Shown: positions 7,146-14,915 of the stretch, piece by piece
Layout: each line of letters starts with the position of its first letter
Position numbering within the stretch: the first letter of the stretch is position 1
Source of the DNA: Erysipelotrichaceae bacterium
GTDB lineage: Bacteria > Bacillota_I > Bacilli_A > Erysipelotrichales > Erysipelotrichaceae
Direction of reading: 5' to 3'
DNA: 20,527 nt
Assembly: GCA_900759455.1 (NCBI GenBank)
Contig: CAAEVI010000146.1
Coordinates: forward strand, 1-20,527
Translations under genes and position numbers: made by a program
Notes under the pieces: model-generated
The model's database searches: none
Told to the model about the DNA's origin: nothing
The model's input: only the letters and a program-made list of their open reading frames with translations

Positions 7146-9548
7146 TTAAGAACGAAGCTGTGCGTTTACATCTTTCTGCAGTGCTTCCAGCACTTTTTCA
7201 TGGATCTGGTTGATATCCTGATCCGTCAGCGTTTTTTCCGCAGACTGGAAGGAAATCGTCAGAGCCACTGATTTCTTGCCGGCTTCCACATGTTCTCCTT
7301 CGTAAACATCGAATACTTCAACCGACTGAATGACATTTTCTTTTCCCAGTTTTCCGCATTTCTTGATGCTCTTGATGATGTCACCGACATGTACCTGCGC
7401 GTCAACGACAAGTGCAAGGTCACGGCCCACGGACGGATATTTGGAAAGCGGTGTAAATTTCACTTTTCCTGCCGGATTATCCAGCAATACTTCAATGTTG
7501 AATTCACCCATTACCGCATCTTTGACATCATATTTCTTCGCCATGTTCGGATGGATCTTTCCGAAAATACCGAACAATGTCTTGCCGATATAAACTTCGG
7601 CACTCTGATATGGATGGAAATGTCTGATGTCGGTCGTATTTTCCTTGAAGACCACACGGTTCTCATTGAAGCCGAGCGTTTCCAAAAGCGACTGTACGAT
7701 GCCTTTGATCGTATAGAAGTCTGCCGGTGTTTCGGTCTTCAGCCATCTGCTTTTCTGCAGGCTTCCGCACAGTACCATCGCAAAGCGCTCTTCCATCTTT
7801 TCCTGATCATATACACTGCTGATCTCGAAAAGAGGAACATCCTTGATGGAACGAGCCAGGTTGTAAGCGGCACTTTCCAACAGGCTAGGCAGGATGCTGG
7901 TACGGACATACTTTCGCTCTTCACTCATCGGAGAAGCCAAGGTCACATGGCTTTGCAGCGGCATGACAGCATCCGCAAGTTCTTTCTCCCCGATCAGCGT
8001 ATAGGTCTCCGCTTCATACAGGCCCTGATTCGTAAAGATCTCACGCAGACGGCGGCGCAGCTGCTGACGTTTTGTCAACGCACCGACCGTAGCCGGCATG
8101 ACAGGCATCGTGCTTGGCAGATCGTCAAAACCGATCATGCGGATAATCTCTTCCGCGATATCCGCTTCCATGGAAATATCCTGACGATAGCTCGGAATCA
8201 CGACATGGATGCTGCGTCCGTTTTGTGCCGGCGCAAAATCAAGGCGTGTCAGGACATCCATCATCTGCTCGTCAAGGAAACTTGTTCCCAGCAGCTGATT
8301 GATGCGGTCAATATTTACATCGAAAGCTTTTTCTTCCACTTTCCATTCATTGGAATATACGGTTTCTTCAATGCCTTTGGCATCTGCATATTCGATGAGC
8401 AGCTGGATCGCACGGTCCATTGCCATATATGGGGCATTCGGTTCGATGCCCTTCTGATAACGGATGCATGCATCTGTATTCAGATTCAGACGGCGTGCCG
8501 TATTACGGATGCTGACATGATCAAAGATGGCAGCTTCGATCAAAATGCCTTTTGTATCATCCATGATCTTGGAGTCATCACCGCCCATGATACCGGCAAT
8601 CGCTACCGGTTTGTCATTGACCGTGATCATCAGATCACCCGGCTGGATATCATATTCCACTTCATCCAGTGCCGTATATTTGCAAGTCAGATCGTCACGC
8701 ACGATGATCTCTTCTTTTTCCAGACGATTCAGGTCAAAGAAGTGCAGCGGCTGTCCTGTTTCCAGCATGACAAGGTTGGAAATATCGACAACGTTGTTGA
8801 TGGACTTGATATTGCTTGCCATCAGCAGTTCTTTCATCCATTTCGGACTTTCCTTGATCGTAATGTCACGCACGATCTTTCCGCAGTACAGCGGACATTT
8901 TTCGCTCTTGGAAGAAACTTTCAGGTTTGTTTTCTCACCGCACTTGCTTGCGCCTTCATAAGCCGGCAGCGTCACCTTACGGTTCAGCACCGCTCCTGTT
9001 TCCTTGGCCATGGCAAAAGCAGCCATGCAGTCACTGCGATTCGGCGTCAAAGACACATCCAGGATCTCATCATCCAGTCCCAGATATTCCAAAACATGTG
9101 TATCGCCGACAACCGCATCATCACCGAGCACCTCGATGCCGGCCTTCTGCTTGTCTGTCAGACTTTTCGCATCTACGCCCAGTTCCAGCAGCGAACAGAT
9201 CATACCGTTGCTTTCCTGGCCGCGGATGACGCCGGCCTTGATTTCGCCGCCCGGCAGTTTTGCGCCCGGCAAAGAAACAATGACTTTCTGCCCGGCTGCC
9301 ACATTTGGTGCACCGCAGACGATCTGACGCGTATCGGTTCCGACATTGACCTGGCAGACATGCAGATGATCACTGTCCGGATGATCGACACAGCTTTCGA
9401 CATGACCGATCACCAGATTGGTCGCCTGTGCTCCCTTTTCAATACCTTCCACTTCCAGTCCGGCATTGGTAATGCGCTCAGCGATCTCCTCGATCGAAAG
9501 ATCGCTGACATCCATATACTGACTCAACCATTTCTTTGAGATTAACAT
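7146..9548 (-). CDS. pheT: Phenylalanyl-tRNA synthetase beta subunit
   Basis: An 800-residue beta chain of the alpha2-beta2 class II phenylalanyl-tRNA synthetase, the normal bacterial length. In order: a tRNA-binding OB-fold domain at about residues 40-150 (GHVESCVDHPDSDHLHVCQV, CGAPNV), the B3/B4 editing region at about 210-390 with GIMGGDDS, a B5 DNA/tRNA-binding-like domain at about 405-475, the catalytic-like core, and a C-terminal ferredoxin-fold anticodon-binding domain (KYPSVGRDLALVV to the end). The editing region removes tyrosine mischarged onto tRNA-Phe in known homologues. The start at 9548 has an AGGAGG site. It lies 14 bases after pheS in one operon and is regulated through the pheS T-box leader. 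Confidence 0.98.
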   Translation of the reverse strand: MLISKKWLSQYMDVSDLSIEEIAERITNAGLEVEGIEKGAQATNLVIGHVESCVDHPDSDHLHVCQVNVGTDTRQIVCGAPNVAAGQKVIVSLPGAKLPGGEIKAGVIRGQESNGMICSLLELGVDAKSLTDKQKAGIEVLGDDAVVGDTHVLEYLGLDDEILDVSLTPNRSDCMAAFAMAKETGAVLNRKVTLPAYEGASKCGEKTNLKVSSKSEKCPLYCGKIVRDITIKESPKWMKELLMASNIKSINNVVDISNLVMLETGQPLHFFDLNRLEKEEIIVRDDLTCKYTALDEVEYDIQPGDLMITVNDKPVAIAGIMGGDDSKIMDDTKGILIEAAIFDHVSIRNTARRLNLNTDACIRYQKGIEPNAPYMAMDRAIQLLIEYADAKGIEETVYSNEWKVEEKAFDVNIDRINQLLGTSFLDEQMMDVLTRLDFAPAQNGRSIHVVIPSYRQDISMEADIAEEIIRMIGFDDLPSTMPVMPATVGALTKRQQLRRRLREIFTNQGLYEAETYTLIGEKELADAVMPLQSHVTLASPMSEERKYVRTSILPSLLESAAYNLARSIKDVPLFEISSVYDQEKMEERFAMVLCGSLQKSRWLKTETPADFYTIKGIVQSLLETLGFNENRVVFKENTTDIRHFHPYQSAEVYIGKTLFGIFGKIHPNMAKKYDVKDAVMGEFNIEVLLDNPAGKVKFTPLSKYPSVGRDLALVVDAQVHVGDIIKSIKKCGKLGKENVIQSVEVFDVYEGEHVEAGKKSVALTISFQSAEKTLTDQDINQIHEKVLEALQKDVNAQLRS

Positions 9549-9562
9549 TATGCTTTGCCCTC

Positions 9563-10597
9563 CTACTCGAATTTTGTGAACGTCTTCAGGAAACGAATGT
9601 CATTTGTATAGAAATGACGGATATCATCAATTCCATACTTCAGCATTGCGACACGCTCGGCACCGATGCCGAACGCGAATCCGCTCACTTTGTTTGGATC
9701 ATAACCGGCCATGCGCAGCACATTCGGATGTACCATGCCGGCACCTAAAATTTCGATCCAGCCGGTTCCCTTGCATGTCGGGCAGCCTTTTCCGCCGCAC
9801 ATATGGCAGGAAACATCGACTTCGACACTCGGCTCCGTAAACTGGAAGTAGCTTGGGCGGAAACGAATGACTCGTTTTTCACCGAACATACGCTTTGCAA
9901 CGAACTCCAGTGTTCCCTTCAGGTCGCTCAGACGGATATTCTCGCCGACAACGAGACCTTCCACCTGTGTAAACTGATGAGAATGCGTTGCATCATCGTC
10001 ATCGCGGCGATACACCTTGCCCGGGCAGATGACCTTGATCGGTGTCTGCGGTGCATCTTTTTCAAGCACACGCATCTGGATCGCCGTTGTATGCGTACGC
10101 AGCAGATGTTCCACATCAATGTAGAACGTATCCTGCATATCACGTGCCGGATGATCCTTCGGAATATTGGCACGCTCGAAGTTATAAAAATCCAGTTCGA
10201 CTTCCGGGCCTTCCTCCACGCTGTAGCCTAAACCGATAAAAAGATCCTCGATTTCTTTTTGAACAAGCGTCAGCGGATGAATATTGCCCAGATTCGGCTT
10301 TCTTCCATCCAGCGTGATATCGATCTTTTCACGCTGAAGACGGTCATTGACTTCTTTTTCTTCCAAGACCGCACGTTTTTCTTCGATGGCAGCTGCGATC
10401 GTCTGTTTCAGCTCATTGACCTTCTGACCGAAAGCGGGACGTTCCTCTTTGGAAAGATCCTTCATTGACTTCATCAGATCCTGGATCGGTCCTTTTTTTC
10501 CTAAATAAAGAACGCGCAGATTCTGCAGGTCTGCCAAACTTTCACATGCTTCAATGCGGCTGAGGCCTTCATTTTTGATGTTTGTTACGTTTTCCAT
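9563..10597 (-). CDS. pheS: Phenylalanyl-tRNA synthetase alpha subunit
   Basis: A 344-residue catalytic alpha subunit of phenylalanyl-tRNA synthetase. It has an N-terminal coiled-coil tRNA arm (about residues 1-90, with VLYLGKKGPI), class II motif 1 around HPLTLVQKEIEDL, motif 2 region with YRRDDDDATHSHQFTQVEG, and motif 3 GIGAERVAMLK at 310-320. Four cysteines in CHMCGGKGCPTC (C264, C267, C272, C275) form the zinc-ribbon-like loop found in many Bacillota PheS proteins. Start choice: ATG at 10597 gives MENVTN, with AAAGGA seven bases upstream; an in-frame ATG at 10603 (adding two residues) is also possible. The longer open frame to 10807 is the untranslated T-box leader, not protein. It is first gene of the pheST operon. 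Confidence 0.97.
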   Translation of the reverse strand: MENVTNIKNEGLSRIEACESLADLQNLRVLYLGKKGPIQDLMKSMKDLSKEERPAFGQKVNELKQTIAAAIEEKRAVLEEKEVNDRLQREKIDITLDGRKPNLGNIHPLTLVQKEIEDLFIGLGYSVEEGPEVELDFYNFERANIPKDHPARDMQDTFYIDVEHLLRTHTTAIQMRVLEKDAPQTPIKVICPGKVYRRDDDDATHSHQFTQVEGLVVGENIRLSDLKGTLEFVAKRMFGEKRVIRFRPSYFQFTEPSVEVDVSCHMCGGKGCPTCKGTGWIEILGAGMVHPNVLRMAGYDPNKVSGFAFGIGAERVAMLKYGIDDIRHFYTNDIRFLKTFTKFE

Positions 10598-10610
10598 ACT
10601 CATTTCCTTT

Positions 10611-10838
10611 CCTGCAAAAAAAAAGCACAAGTGCAGGAACGAACACTTGTTCGCGGTACCATCCTGCTTCATCTTGCGACACACCTTGATTACCATGATA
10701 ACCGAATGATTCGGGAGAGGTTTGCTCTCACTCCCAGGTGAATTCATCAGCTCCGATCCAAGATGCCTTTCAGTCGGTGAGCATCTCTCCCTAATGACCG
10801 TGGCCACTGATTACTACTCCTGATCCACGTTTTGCGAT
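10611..10838 (-). promoter_or_regulatory. T-box riboswitch leader of pheST (Phe specifier)
   Basis: A tRNA-sensing leader on the minus strand. The conserved T-box sequence AGGATGGTACCGCG is at 10652-10665. A stem I region begins near 10838 (with AGGAGTAGTAA), and a specifier UUC followed by A reads from 10742 to 10740 in the minus strand, matching phenylalanine. A terminator hairpin with arms ACAAGTG and CACTTGT (10627-10650) runs into nine T (10616-10624). Uncharged tRNA-Phe would stabilise the antiterminator and allow pheST transcription. The boundaries are approximate. The specifier assignment is by position and agreement with the gene, not by folding. Confidence 0.95.
10616..10650 (-). 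terminator. Regulated terminator in the pheST T-box leader
   Basis: A 7-base stem with a 10-base loop followed on the minus strand by nine T, ending about 20 bases before the pheS start. It overlaps the side of the leader just after the T-box motif, as expected for a terminator that competes with the antiterminator. Confidence 0.88.
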
Positions 10839-10844
10839 GTATTT

Positions 10845-10873
10845 ATTATATCCTTTTAAAAATACGTTTTCAA
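10845..10873 (-). promoter_or_regulatory. SigA-type promoter of pheST
   Basis: Reading the minus strand, the -35 is TTGAAA (10868-10873), the spacer is 17 bases, and the -10 is TATAAT (10845-10850). This is close to consensus, and the predicted start near 10838 leaves a leader of about 240 bases. Confidence 0.88.
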
Positions 10874-10898
10874 GGGCATTTTTTCAATGCAGAGACAG

Positions 10899-10928
10899 AA
10901 AAGAGATCCAGTTTCCTGTATCTCTTTT
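10899..10928 (-). terminator. Terminator after the SHOCT-domain gene
   Basis: Arms AAAAGAGAT and ATCTCTTTT pair over 9 bases with an inner CAG/CTG pairing. It begins 14 bases after the stop codon of the SHOCT gene and lies just upstream of the pheST promoter. The T-tract is short (four) and partly in the stem, so strength is uncertain. Confidence 0.65.
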
Positions 10929-10942
10929 ACACCGTCTCTTTT

Positions 10943-11947
10943 CTATGATAAATCCAGCAGCTGTTTCTTCTTCGCATCATATTCTTCCTGACTGATTGCT
11001 CCCAGATCAAATAACTGCTTATATTTTAAGATCTCATCTGCCGCCGACACCTGCCGCTCTTTTCTCTTTGCTGCTTCTTTTTCCTTTGCCCGCAGCGATG
11101 CCGCCGTCTTCTCAATATAGTCACATGCCCGATGCACTTCCTTTTTGAGATCGGTCCTGTTATCAAAGAAGAAAACAGCCGGCTGCAGCATGATATTTTG
11201 TTCGCTTTGTCTTTGAAAAAGGATAAAGCCTGCTTCCTCTTCTCCTACCGGTTCAAAACGATAGATTGCTTTCACTTCCCGATAAGACAGGCACTGCTCG
11301 CCGCTCCTGACTTCAAAGCCTCCTTTCAGCTGCTGATAGAAGAGTGTTTCTTCCCTGCCGTCTTGGCGAAGGCTGTTTTGCTGTGCCTGGTACGTATCCA
11401 GCAGTCCTTTCCCCAGTGCGGCAAATTTTTTCATCTTCCCGCCCGGAAGGGCTGTAAGAACGAGCGTTTCTGCCATGCCGACAGCGGAAGGTGAACTCAA
11501 AAATCTTTTCACTTTTTCATACTCATCCGGCGATATGCTCTTTCCCCGTTTACCGGATAATATACTTTGATAACACTGTTTTGCCCATTCATGATCAAAT
11601 GCACTTGTTGTTTCAATGACAAAATGATCCTCAAACAGAATCAGCTTCTGTCCACTGTTCCCGTCAACGGTCTTGACCAGACCTTCGATTTTCTTCGCAT
11701 CAAAAAACCGCTCCAGATGATCTGTCAGACTTTGAGGACACTGATATTTGGCAGCATTCCGCAGCACTTCCTGCTTCTGCTTTTCCACTTCCTCATTATC
11801 ACTGTATGTCCTGTCCTTCCACTTCGCCATTTTCAGTTTCATGGAACAAAGCCGACAGACGACAATGTCTTCCGCCGTCTGCGGAAAGATCGTTTTGTTT
11901 CCGCACATCTCGCATTCATTGACGATTTCTTTTTCGAATATGTTCAT
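10943..11947 (-). CDS. Zinc-ribbon-like protein with C-terminal SHOCT domain
   Basis: A 334-residue soluble protein of unknown function. The N terminus has two CxxC pairs (C12, C15 and C31, C34), a probable zinc ribbon. The middle (about residues 90-275) holds beta-rich segments, including LILFEDHFVIET and ILFQRQSEQNIMLQP, that look like a membrane-associated PH-like or bPH-type sensor fold (inference, low certainty). A lysine/glutamate-rich helix precedes the C-terminal SHOCT segment, ILKYKQLFDLGAISQEEYDA at about 306-330, a short oligomerisation motif. The start at 11947 has an AGAGGGGA site. It lies 21 bases after the lipoprotein gene and ends the MerR/lipoprotein operon, followed by a terminator. 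Confidence 0.85.
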   Translation of the reverse strand: MNIFEKEIVNECEMCGNKTIFPQTAEDIVVCRLCSMKLKMAKWKDRTYSDNEEVEKQKQEVLRNAAKYQCPQSLTDHLERFFDAKKIEGLVKTVDGNSGQKLILFEDHFVIETTSAFDHEWAKQCYQSILSGKRGKSISPDEYEKVKRFLSSPSAVGMAETLVLTALPGGKMKKFAALGKGLLDTYQAQQNSLRQDGREETLFYQQLKGGFEVRSGEQCLSYREVKAIYRFEPVGEEEAGFILFQRQSEQNIMLQPAVFFFDNRTDLKKEVHRACDYIEKTAASLRAKEKEAAKRKERQVSAADEILKYKQLFDLGAISQEEYDAKKKQLLDLS

Positions 11948-11968
11948 TTCTGTCCCCTCTTCCCTGCA

Positions 11969-12814
11969 TTAATCCTCTGCGGCAGTGATGCGGACAGACA
12001 TGGAATGTTCATCTTCATCATAGGTAACGGAAAGGGAATAGCCATTTTCGTCATCGGCATCGTAATTCCCCTCCCATGACGATGCATCTTTTGTGAATCC
12101 CATTTCTTTGCACGCTTCTTTATATGTATCATATTCCTGTGCTGTTATCCCATACGCTTCGAAAGAAAACATAGTGTCTTCATCTGTCCCCTTTTCCACC
12201 ACAGCCGCATCCGGCTTCGGCAGCAGATCCGCCAGCTTCGAGTCTCCCCATTCGAATGCCTGCTCGCTTTCTTCTTCCTGCGAATAACTCTGTGACTTAA
12301 AATCATAATACAGGGTATGGATCTTTTCTTCATCAATGTAACGGATCGTCATGATATCCGGTTCCACCAGCTCATAATGTTCGATCGTATTCATATAATA
12401 ATAACCGCTGTAATAATACAGACGGGCCCTGGCAGAAGTCTGTTGCGGCTCGACAATATCTTTTGATTCCGTATGCATGGTGATTTGCTGTTGCTGCAGT
12501 TCTTTGGTTTCATCCTCACTGAAATCATACGCTTCCTGCAGATCCAAAGCATAATCCTGTTTCTCCTGCTCACTGATCCTCTCTTTCTCAACAAAGGTCA
12601 AAGAAATGCCCGTGATGACATAATCGGAATGATTGACATAACTGAACACGACCTGCCGTTCTCCCTCCTGTATGCCTTCCTCTACCTTCCATGCAATATC
12701 TTTGACATCAGGTCTTTTGTTGCCTCCAGGCAGTGTCCCTGCGCCATTGGAACTGCATCCGCACATACCAAGCAGTATGCAGAAGTATAAAATCATCCAT
12801 TTTCTTTTTTTCAT
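11969..12814 (-). CDS. Lipoprotein, DUF6591-like C-terminal region
   Basis: A 281-residue predicted lipoprotein of unknown function. It starts with MKKRKWMILYFCILLGMCGC, a lysine-rich then hydrophobic signal peptide whose lipobox MCG precedes lipidated C20. The middle is acidic and rich in glutamine and tyrosine. The last 60 residues (QEYDTYKEACKEMGF through a repeated YDADDENGYSLSVTYD pattern) resemble the small domain called DUF6591 in Bacillota lipoproteins; this is from memory and was not searched. The ATG at 12814 is preferred because AGAGGTG lies upstream at good distance; an in-frame GTG at 12823 overlaps the upstream stop. It is 5 bases after the mini-MerR gene and 21 before the SHOCT gene, so it belongs to that operon. 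Confidence 0.85.
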   Translation of the reverse strand: MKKRKWMILYFCILLGMCGCSSNGAGTLPGGNKRPDVKDIAWKVEEGIQEGERQVVFSYVNHSDYVITGISLTFVEKERISEQEKQDYALDLQEAYDFSEDETKELQQQQITMHTESKDIVEPQQTSARARLYYYSGYYYMNTIEHYELVEPDIMTIRYIDEEKIHTLYYDFKSQSYSQEEESEQAFEWGDSKLADLLPKPDAAVVEKGTDEDTMFSFEAYGITAQEYDTYKEACKEMGFTKDASSWEGNYDADDENGYSLSVTYDEDEHSMSVRITAAED

Positions 12815-12819
12815 TCTCC

Positions 12820-13134
12820 TCACCTCTCCAGATATTTTCTTAACAGCAGCATCGATTTATCCAGTTGTCCTTTCTTTTCTTCGATCTTATCCAGGATCAG
12901 GATAGCCACTTCCTGCTGCGGCAGTTGTTTGACCCGCTTGATTTCCTGAACGCTGAAGCCGATTTCCTGAAATTCCTTGATTTCCTGAAAATCACTCACC
13001 TGTTCCTTCCCGTAATAACGATAACCAGAATGAACATCCACCTCCAGAGGTTTCAGCAGATCAATCTGATCATAATAACGCAGCGTATAGACACTGCATC
13101 CACACAGAGTGGCGAAATCTTTGATTCCAAGCAA
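12820..13134 (-). CDS. Short MerR-family transcriptional regulator (no effector domain)
   Basis: A 104-residue MerR-type regulator. The winged helix-turn-helix reads IKDFATLCGCSVYTLRYYDQ and is followed by the wing GYRYYGKEQ. A coiled-coil dimerisation helix (KIEEKKGQLDKSMLLLRKYL) ends the protein; there is no separate ligand-binding domain and no obvious metal-site cysteine pair, though C11 and C13 lie in the helix-turn-helix. The start is TTG at 13134, with GAGGTGG six bases upstream; no suitable ATG lies near, and the resulting N terminus aligns with the usual MerR start. The stop overlaps the alternative GTG of the lipoprotein gene. It likely regulates its own operon with the lipoprotein and SHOCT genes (inference). 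Confidence 0.88.
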   Translation of the reverse strand: MLGIKDFATLCGCSVYTLRYYDQIDLLKPLEVDVHSGYRYYGKEQVSDFQEIKEFQEIGFSVQEIKRVKQLPQQEVAILILDKIEEKKGQLDKSMLLLRKYLER

Positions 13135-13137
13135 TTC

Positions 13138-13209
13138 CTACCACCTCACCATAAACTTATCATTAGAGTGAACTGGAAAGTAAAGATGCAGTTTTACGCT
13201 TCTATTCAT
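13138..13209 (-). CDS. Possible 23-residue leader peptide ahead of the mini-MerR gene
   Basis: An ATG at 13209 follows a good ribosome binding site (AAAGGAGAGG) at about seven bases. The frame runs 23 sense codons to a TAG at 13138-13140, only three bases before the TTG start of the regulator. The peptide begins MNRSVKLHLYFPVHSN and has no signal peptide or clear motif. Close spacing suggests translational coupling, which would help a weak TTG start. It could instead be chance; nothing else supports expression. Confidence 0.4.
   Translation of the reverse strand: MNRSVKLHLYFPVHSNDKFMVRW
13161..13180. promoter_or_regulatory. Imperfect dyad, possible MerR-type operator
   Basis: The plus strand holds CATTAGAGTGAACTGGAAAG. 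Read as a dyad, AGT/ACT pair around a TC center, with further TT/AA and C/G matches outward. MerR operators often look like CTTTxxAGTTxACTxxAAAG. It lies about 30 bases before the mini-MerR start but inside the possible leader ORF, so it is tentative. Confidence 0.3.
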
Positions 13210-13241
13210 CCGTTTTCCTCTCCTTTCTTCACCCTCAGCCT

Positions 13242-13272
13242 ATCATAGAGGACCTTCCATTGAAAAAGGCAA
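13242..13272 (-). promoter_or_regulatory. Possible promoter of the MerR/lipoprotein/SHOCT operon
   Basis: On the minus strand TTGCCT (13267-13272) and TATGAT (13242-13247) are 19 bases apart, the long spacing favoured by MerR-activated promoters. This would start transcription near 13235, just ahead of the leader ORF. No strong dyad lies in the spacer, so confidence is low. Confidence 0.35.
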
Positions 13273-13296
13273 AAGCAGACAAATGTTTGGACAAAA

Positions 13297-13328
13297 AAAA
13301 AACTGCGACACATCTGTCACAGTTTTTT
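13297..13328. terminator. Bidirectional terminator after the ABC-2 permease gene
   Basis: 14-base arms (AAAAAACTGCGACA and TGTCACAGTTTTTT) pair with one mismatch around a 4-base loop. A-run on one side and T-run on the other allow termination on both strands. It lies about 60 bases after the permease stop on the minus strand. Confidence 0.88.
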
Positions 13329-13359
13329 CTCTGATCCGCAACGAATACAAACGGGTATC

Positions 13360-13375
13360 GCTGCCTGGCGGCAGC
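13360..13375. repeat. GC-rich hairpin in the 3' untranslated region
   Basis: Arms GCTGCC and GGCAGC around TGGC form a strong 6-base stem between the permease stop and the terminator. It has no T-tract. It could stabilise the 3' end of the mRNA or pause polymerase (inference). Confidence 0.4.
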
Positions 13376-13389
13376 CGCAGACAAATCTG

Positions 13390-14103
13390 TCATTGATCCG
13401 CTTTGCGCAGCAATAGGACACAAACACCGAGCGCTAACAGAAAAGTCAGTATTAATGCCAATAAGTTTTCATATCCGAATGCAGGATGAACGATCAGCTG
13501 ATAACCCCATGTAGCAGGCAACAGCCTGCCTATGGTTTCAAACGTTTCGGGAAGCAGCTCGACGGGAAACATGATGCCGGACAGCATGATCGAAGGCAGA
13601 AAGACAATGATCGAAACCATGGATGTTTTGGCCTGATCCTTTACAGCCAGCCCGATGATGCTGGCTATGCCAAGCGATACGGCAATAAAAACAGCAAGAC
13701 ATGAAAAATACCGTCCAGGATGATCCACTGCTTCGGCATGAAAAACAAGAGGCGCGACAAAATATAAAATAACGCTCATGAGAAACAAATGAATATAAGC
13801 GGAAATATTCGTTACAATAAGTCCAAGAGACAGCGGTACACCATTCGCTTTATATACGTTCTTTATATTGCTGCTGTAAATTTCCACAAGGGAAGGCGGC
13901 AAACCAATCAATGCCCCCATCGTCACACCGAAAACGGTCATGCTCTGGATCAGCGTGTATCTTGCTTCCGGCATGACCGAAGTAAAGATCCCACCCATGA
14001 TCAAAAAGAACAAAAGAGGAACAATATAACAAGTGATAAGCAGCGTTTTGCTGCGTATATCCAGCTTCCATTGTAAAAAAACGCCATACAAAAATGCTCT
14101 CAT
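13390..14103 (-). CDS. ABC-2 type transporter permease
   Basis: A 237-residue integral membrane protein with about six hydrophobic helices (first at residues 21-43, last at 213-232), typical of ABC-2 permeases that export drugs, lipids or peptides. A long extracytoplasmic or interfacial segment follows helix 1, and the SGIMFPVELLPETFETIGRLLPATWGYQL segment before the last helix resembles the family's conserved loop. The ATG at 14103 lies 2 bases after the ATPase stop, so translation is coupled. It would pair with that ATPase as a four-domain exporter (2 permeases, 2 ATPases). Upstream the regulator gene completes a MerR-ATPase-permease operon. Substrate is unknown. Confidence 0.92.
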   Translation of the reverse strand: MRAFLYGVFLQWKLDIRSKTLLITCYIVPLLFFLIMGGIFTSVMPEARYTLIQSMTVFGVTMGALIGLPPSLVEIYSSNIKNVYKANGVPLSLGLIVTNISAYIHLFLMSVILYFVAPLVFHAEAVDHPGRYFSCLAVFIAVSLGIASIIGLAVKDQAKTSMVSIIVFLPSIMLSGIMFPVELLPETFETIGRLLPATWGYQLIVHPAFGYENLLALILTFLLALGVCVLLLRKADQ

Positions 14104-14105
14104 AG

Positions 14106-14915
14106 TTACTTCCCCTTTGCTATTTTCATAAAATATTGTTCTAAAGATCCGTGATCGATCCGGATGTCCAAAACGGTCTCTCCGCTTGCCTGATACTTCG
14201 TAAGCAGCGCCAATAATGTTTCGCCAATATGTTCGGACACATAGTTTTCCGTTCTTTTTTCCGTCTGAATAGTAATATCATAATGTTTTCCCATCAGATC
14301 ACCGAGCTCTTTGACGGTCCCGATAAAAACAGCCCTGCCGTGAGACAATATGGCAAAGCGGTCACACAGATTTTCTATTTCGGTCATATCATGGCTCGTT
14401 AAAACAATGGTCTTTCCGTTTGCTTTTAATTCTCGGATCTGTTCATGCAAGACACTGCGGCCTTCAACATCAAGCCCGGCCGTCGGTTCATCCAAAAAAA
14501 GGATATCCGGATGCCGTGTCAAGGCAAGGGCCAGATGAAGTCTTCGTTTTTGACCGGCTGATAACTGAAAATACTGTTTTTTCGCAAATTCGCAGATGCC
14601 GAGGGCATCCAGCATTGCTTTATCAGGAACTGTCCGATTCCATTTGGCGAACATTTTCACTGCTTCCAAAGGCCTGATATGCGCCGGTAAAGAAGCGGAC
14701 TGTAACTGGATGCCCATCTGTCCGTTTATGACAATGCTCCCTTCGTCGAATTTTCTTAACCCTTCGATACATTCAAGAGCGGTCGTTTTACCTGCACCGT
14801 TAACGCCGAGCAATGCGAAAATTTCTCCCTGTCGGACACAGAAATTCAATCCGTTCAAAACGACATGGCTCCCATAGCTCTTGCGCAGGCGATCGACTTG
14901 TATGGCGGCTCTCAT
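14106..14915 (-). CDS. ABC transporter ATP-binding protein
   Basis: A 269-residue ABC ATPase for the adjacent ABC-2 permease. Motifs: Walker A GVNGAGKTT (residues 37-45, K43), signature LSAGQ (118-122), Walker B ILFLDEP with catalytic E143, and switch H175 in TSHDMTE. All catalytic residues are present, so the enzyme should be active. A C-terminal extension after residue 190 ends in LEQYFMKIAKGK, as in DrrA/CcmA-like drug exporters. The ATG at 14915 has a GGAGGG site at good distance, while a longer in-frame extension would overlap the regulator gene. The start overlaps the stop of the MerR gene by 4 bases (ATGA). Confidence 0.95.
   Translation of the reverse strand: MRAAIQVDRLRKSYGSHVVLNGLNFCVRQGEIFALLGVNGAGKTTALECIEGLRKFDEGSIVINGQMGIQLQSASLPAHIRPLEAVKMFAKWNRTVPDKAMLDALGICEFAKKQYFQLSAGQKRRLHLALALTRHPDILFLDEPTAGLDVEGRSVLHEQIRELKANGKTIVLTSHDMTEIENLCDRFAILSHGRAVFIGTVKELGDLMGKHYDITIQTEKRTENYVSEHIGETLLALLTKYQASGETVLDIRIDHGSLEQYFMKIAKGK

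Noticed and set aside
7290..9539. A 749-codon open frame on the plus strand opposite pheT
   Set aside because: It is a shadow of the strongly supported pheT gene. Its translation has no recognisable domain and is rich in residues expected from reading the complement of coding DNA. No ribosome binding site or promoter serves it.
10598..10807. N-terminal extension of PheS into the upstream frame
   Set aside because: The extension translates the T-box leader, including its terminator and T-box motif. A good ribosome binding site and the usual PheS length support starts at 10597 or 10603.
10876..10890. Small hairpin GCATT-TTTTC-AATGC near the pheST promoter
   Set aside because: Five base pairs only, with no T-tract, and overlapping AT-rich promoter sequence. 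It is expected by chance.
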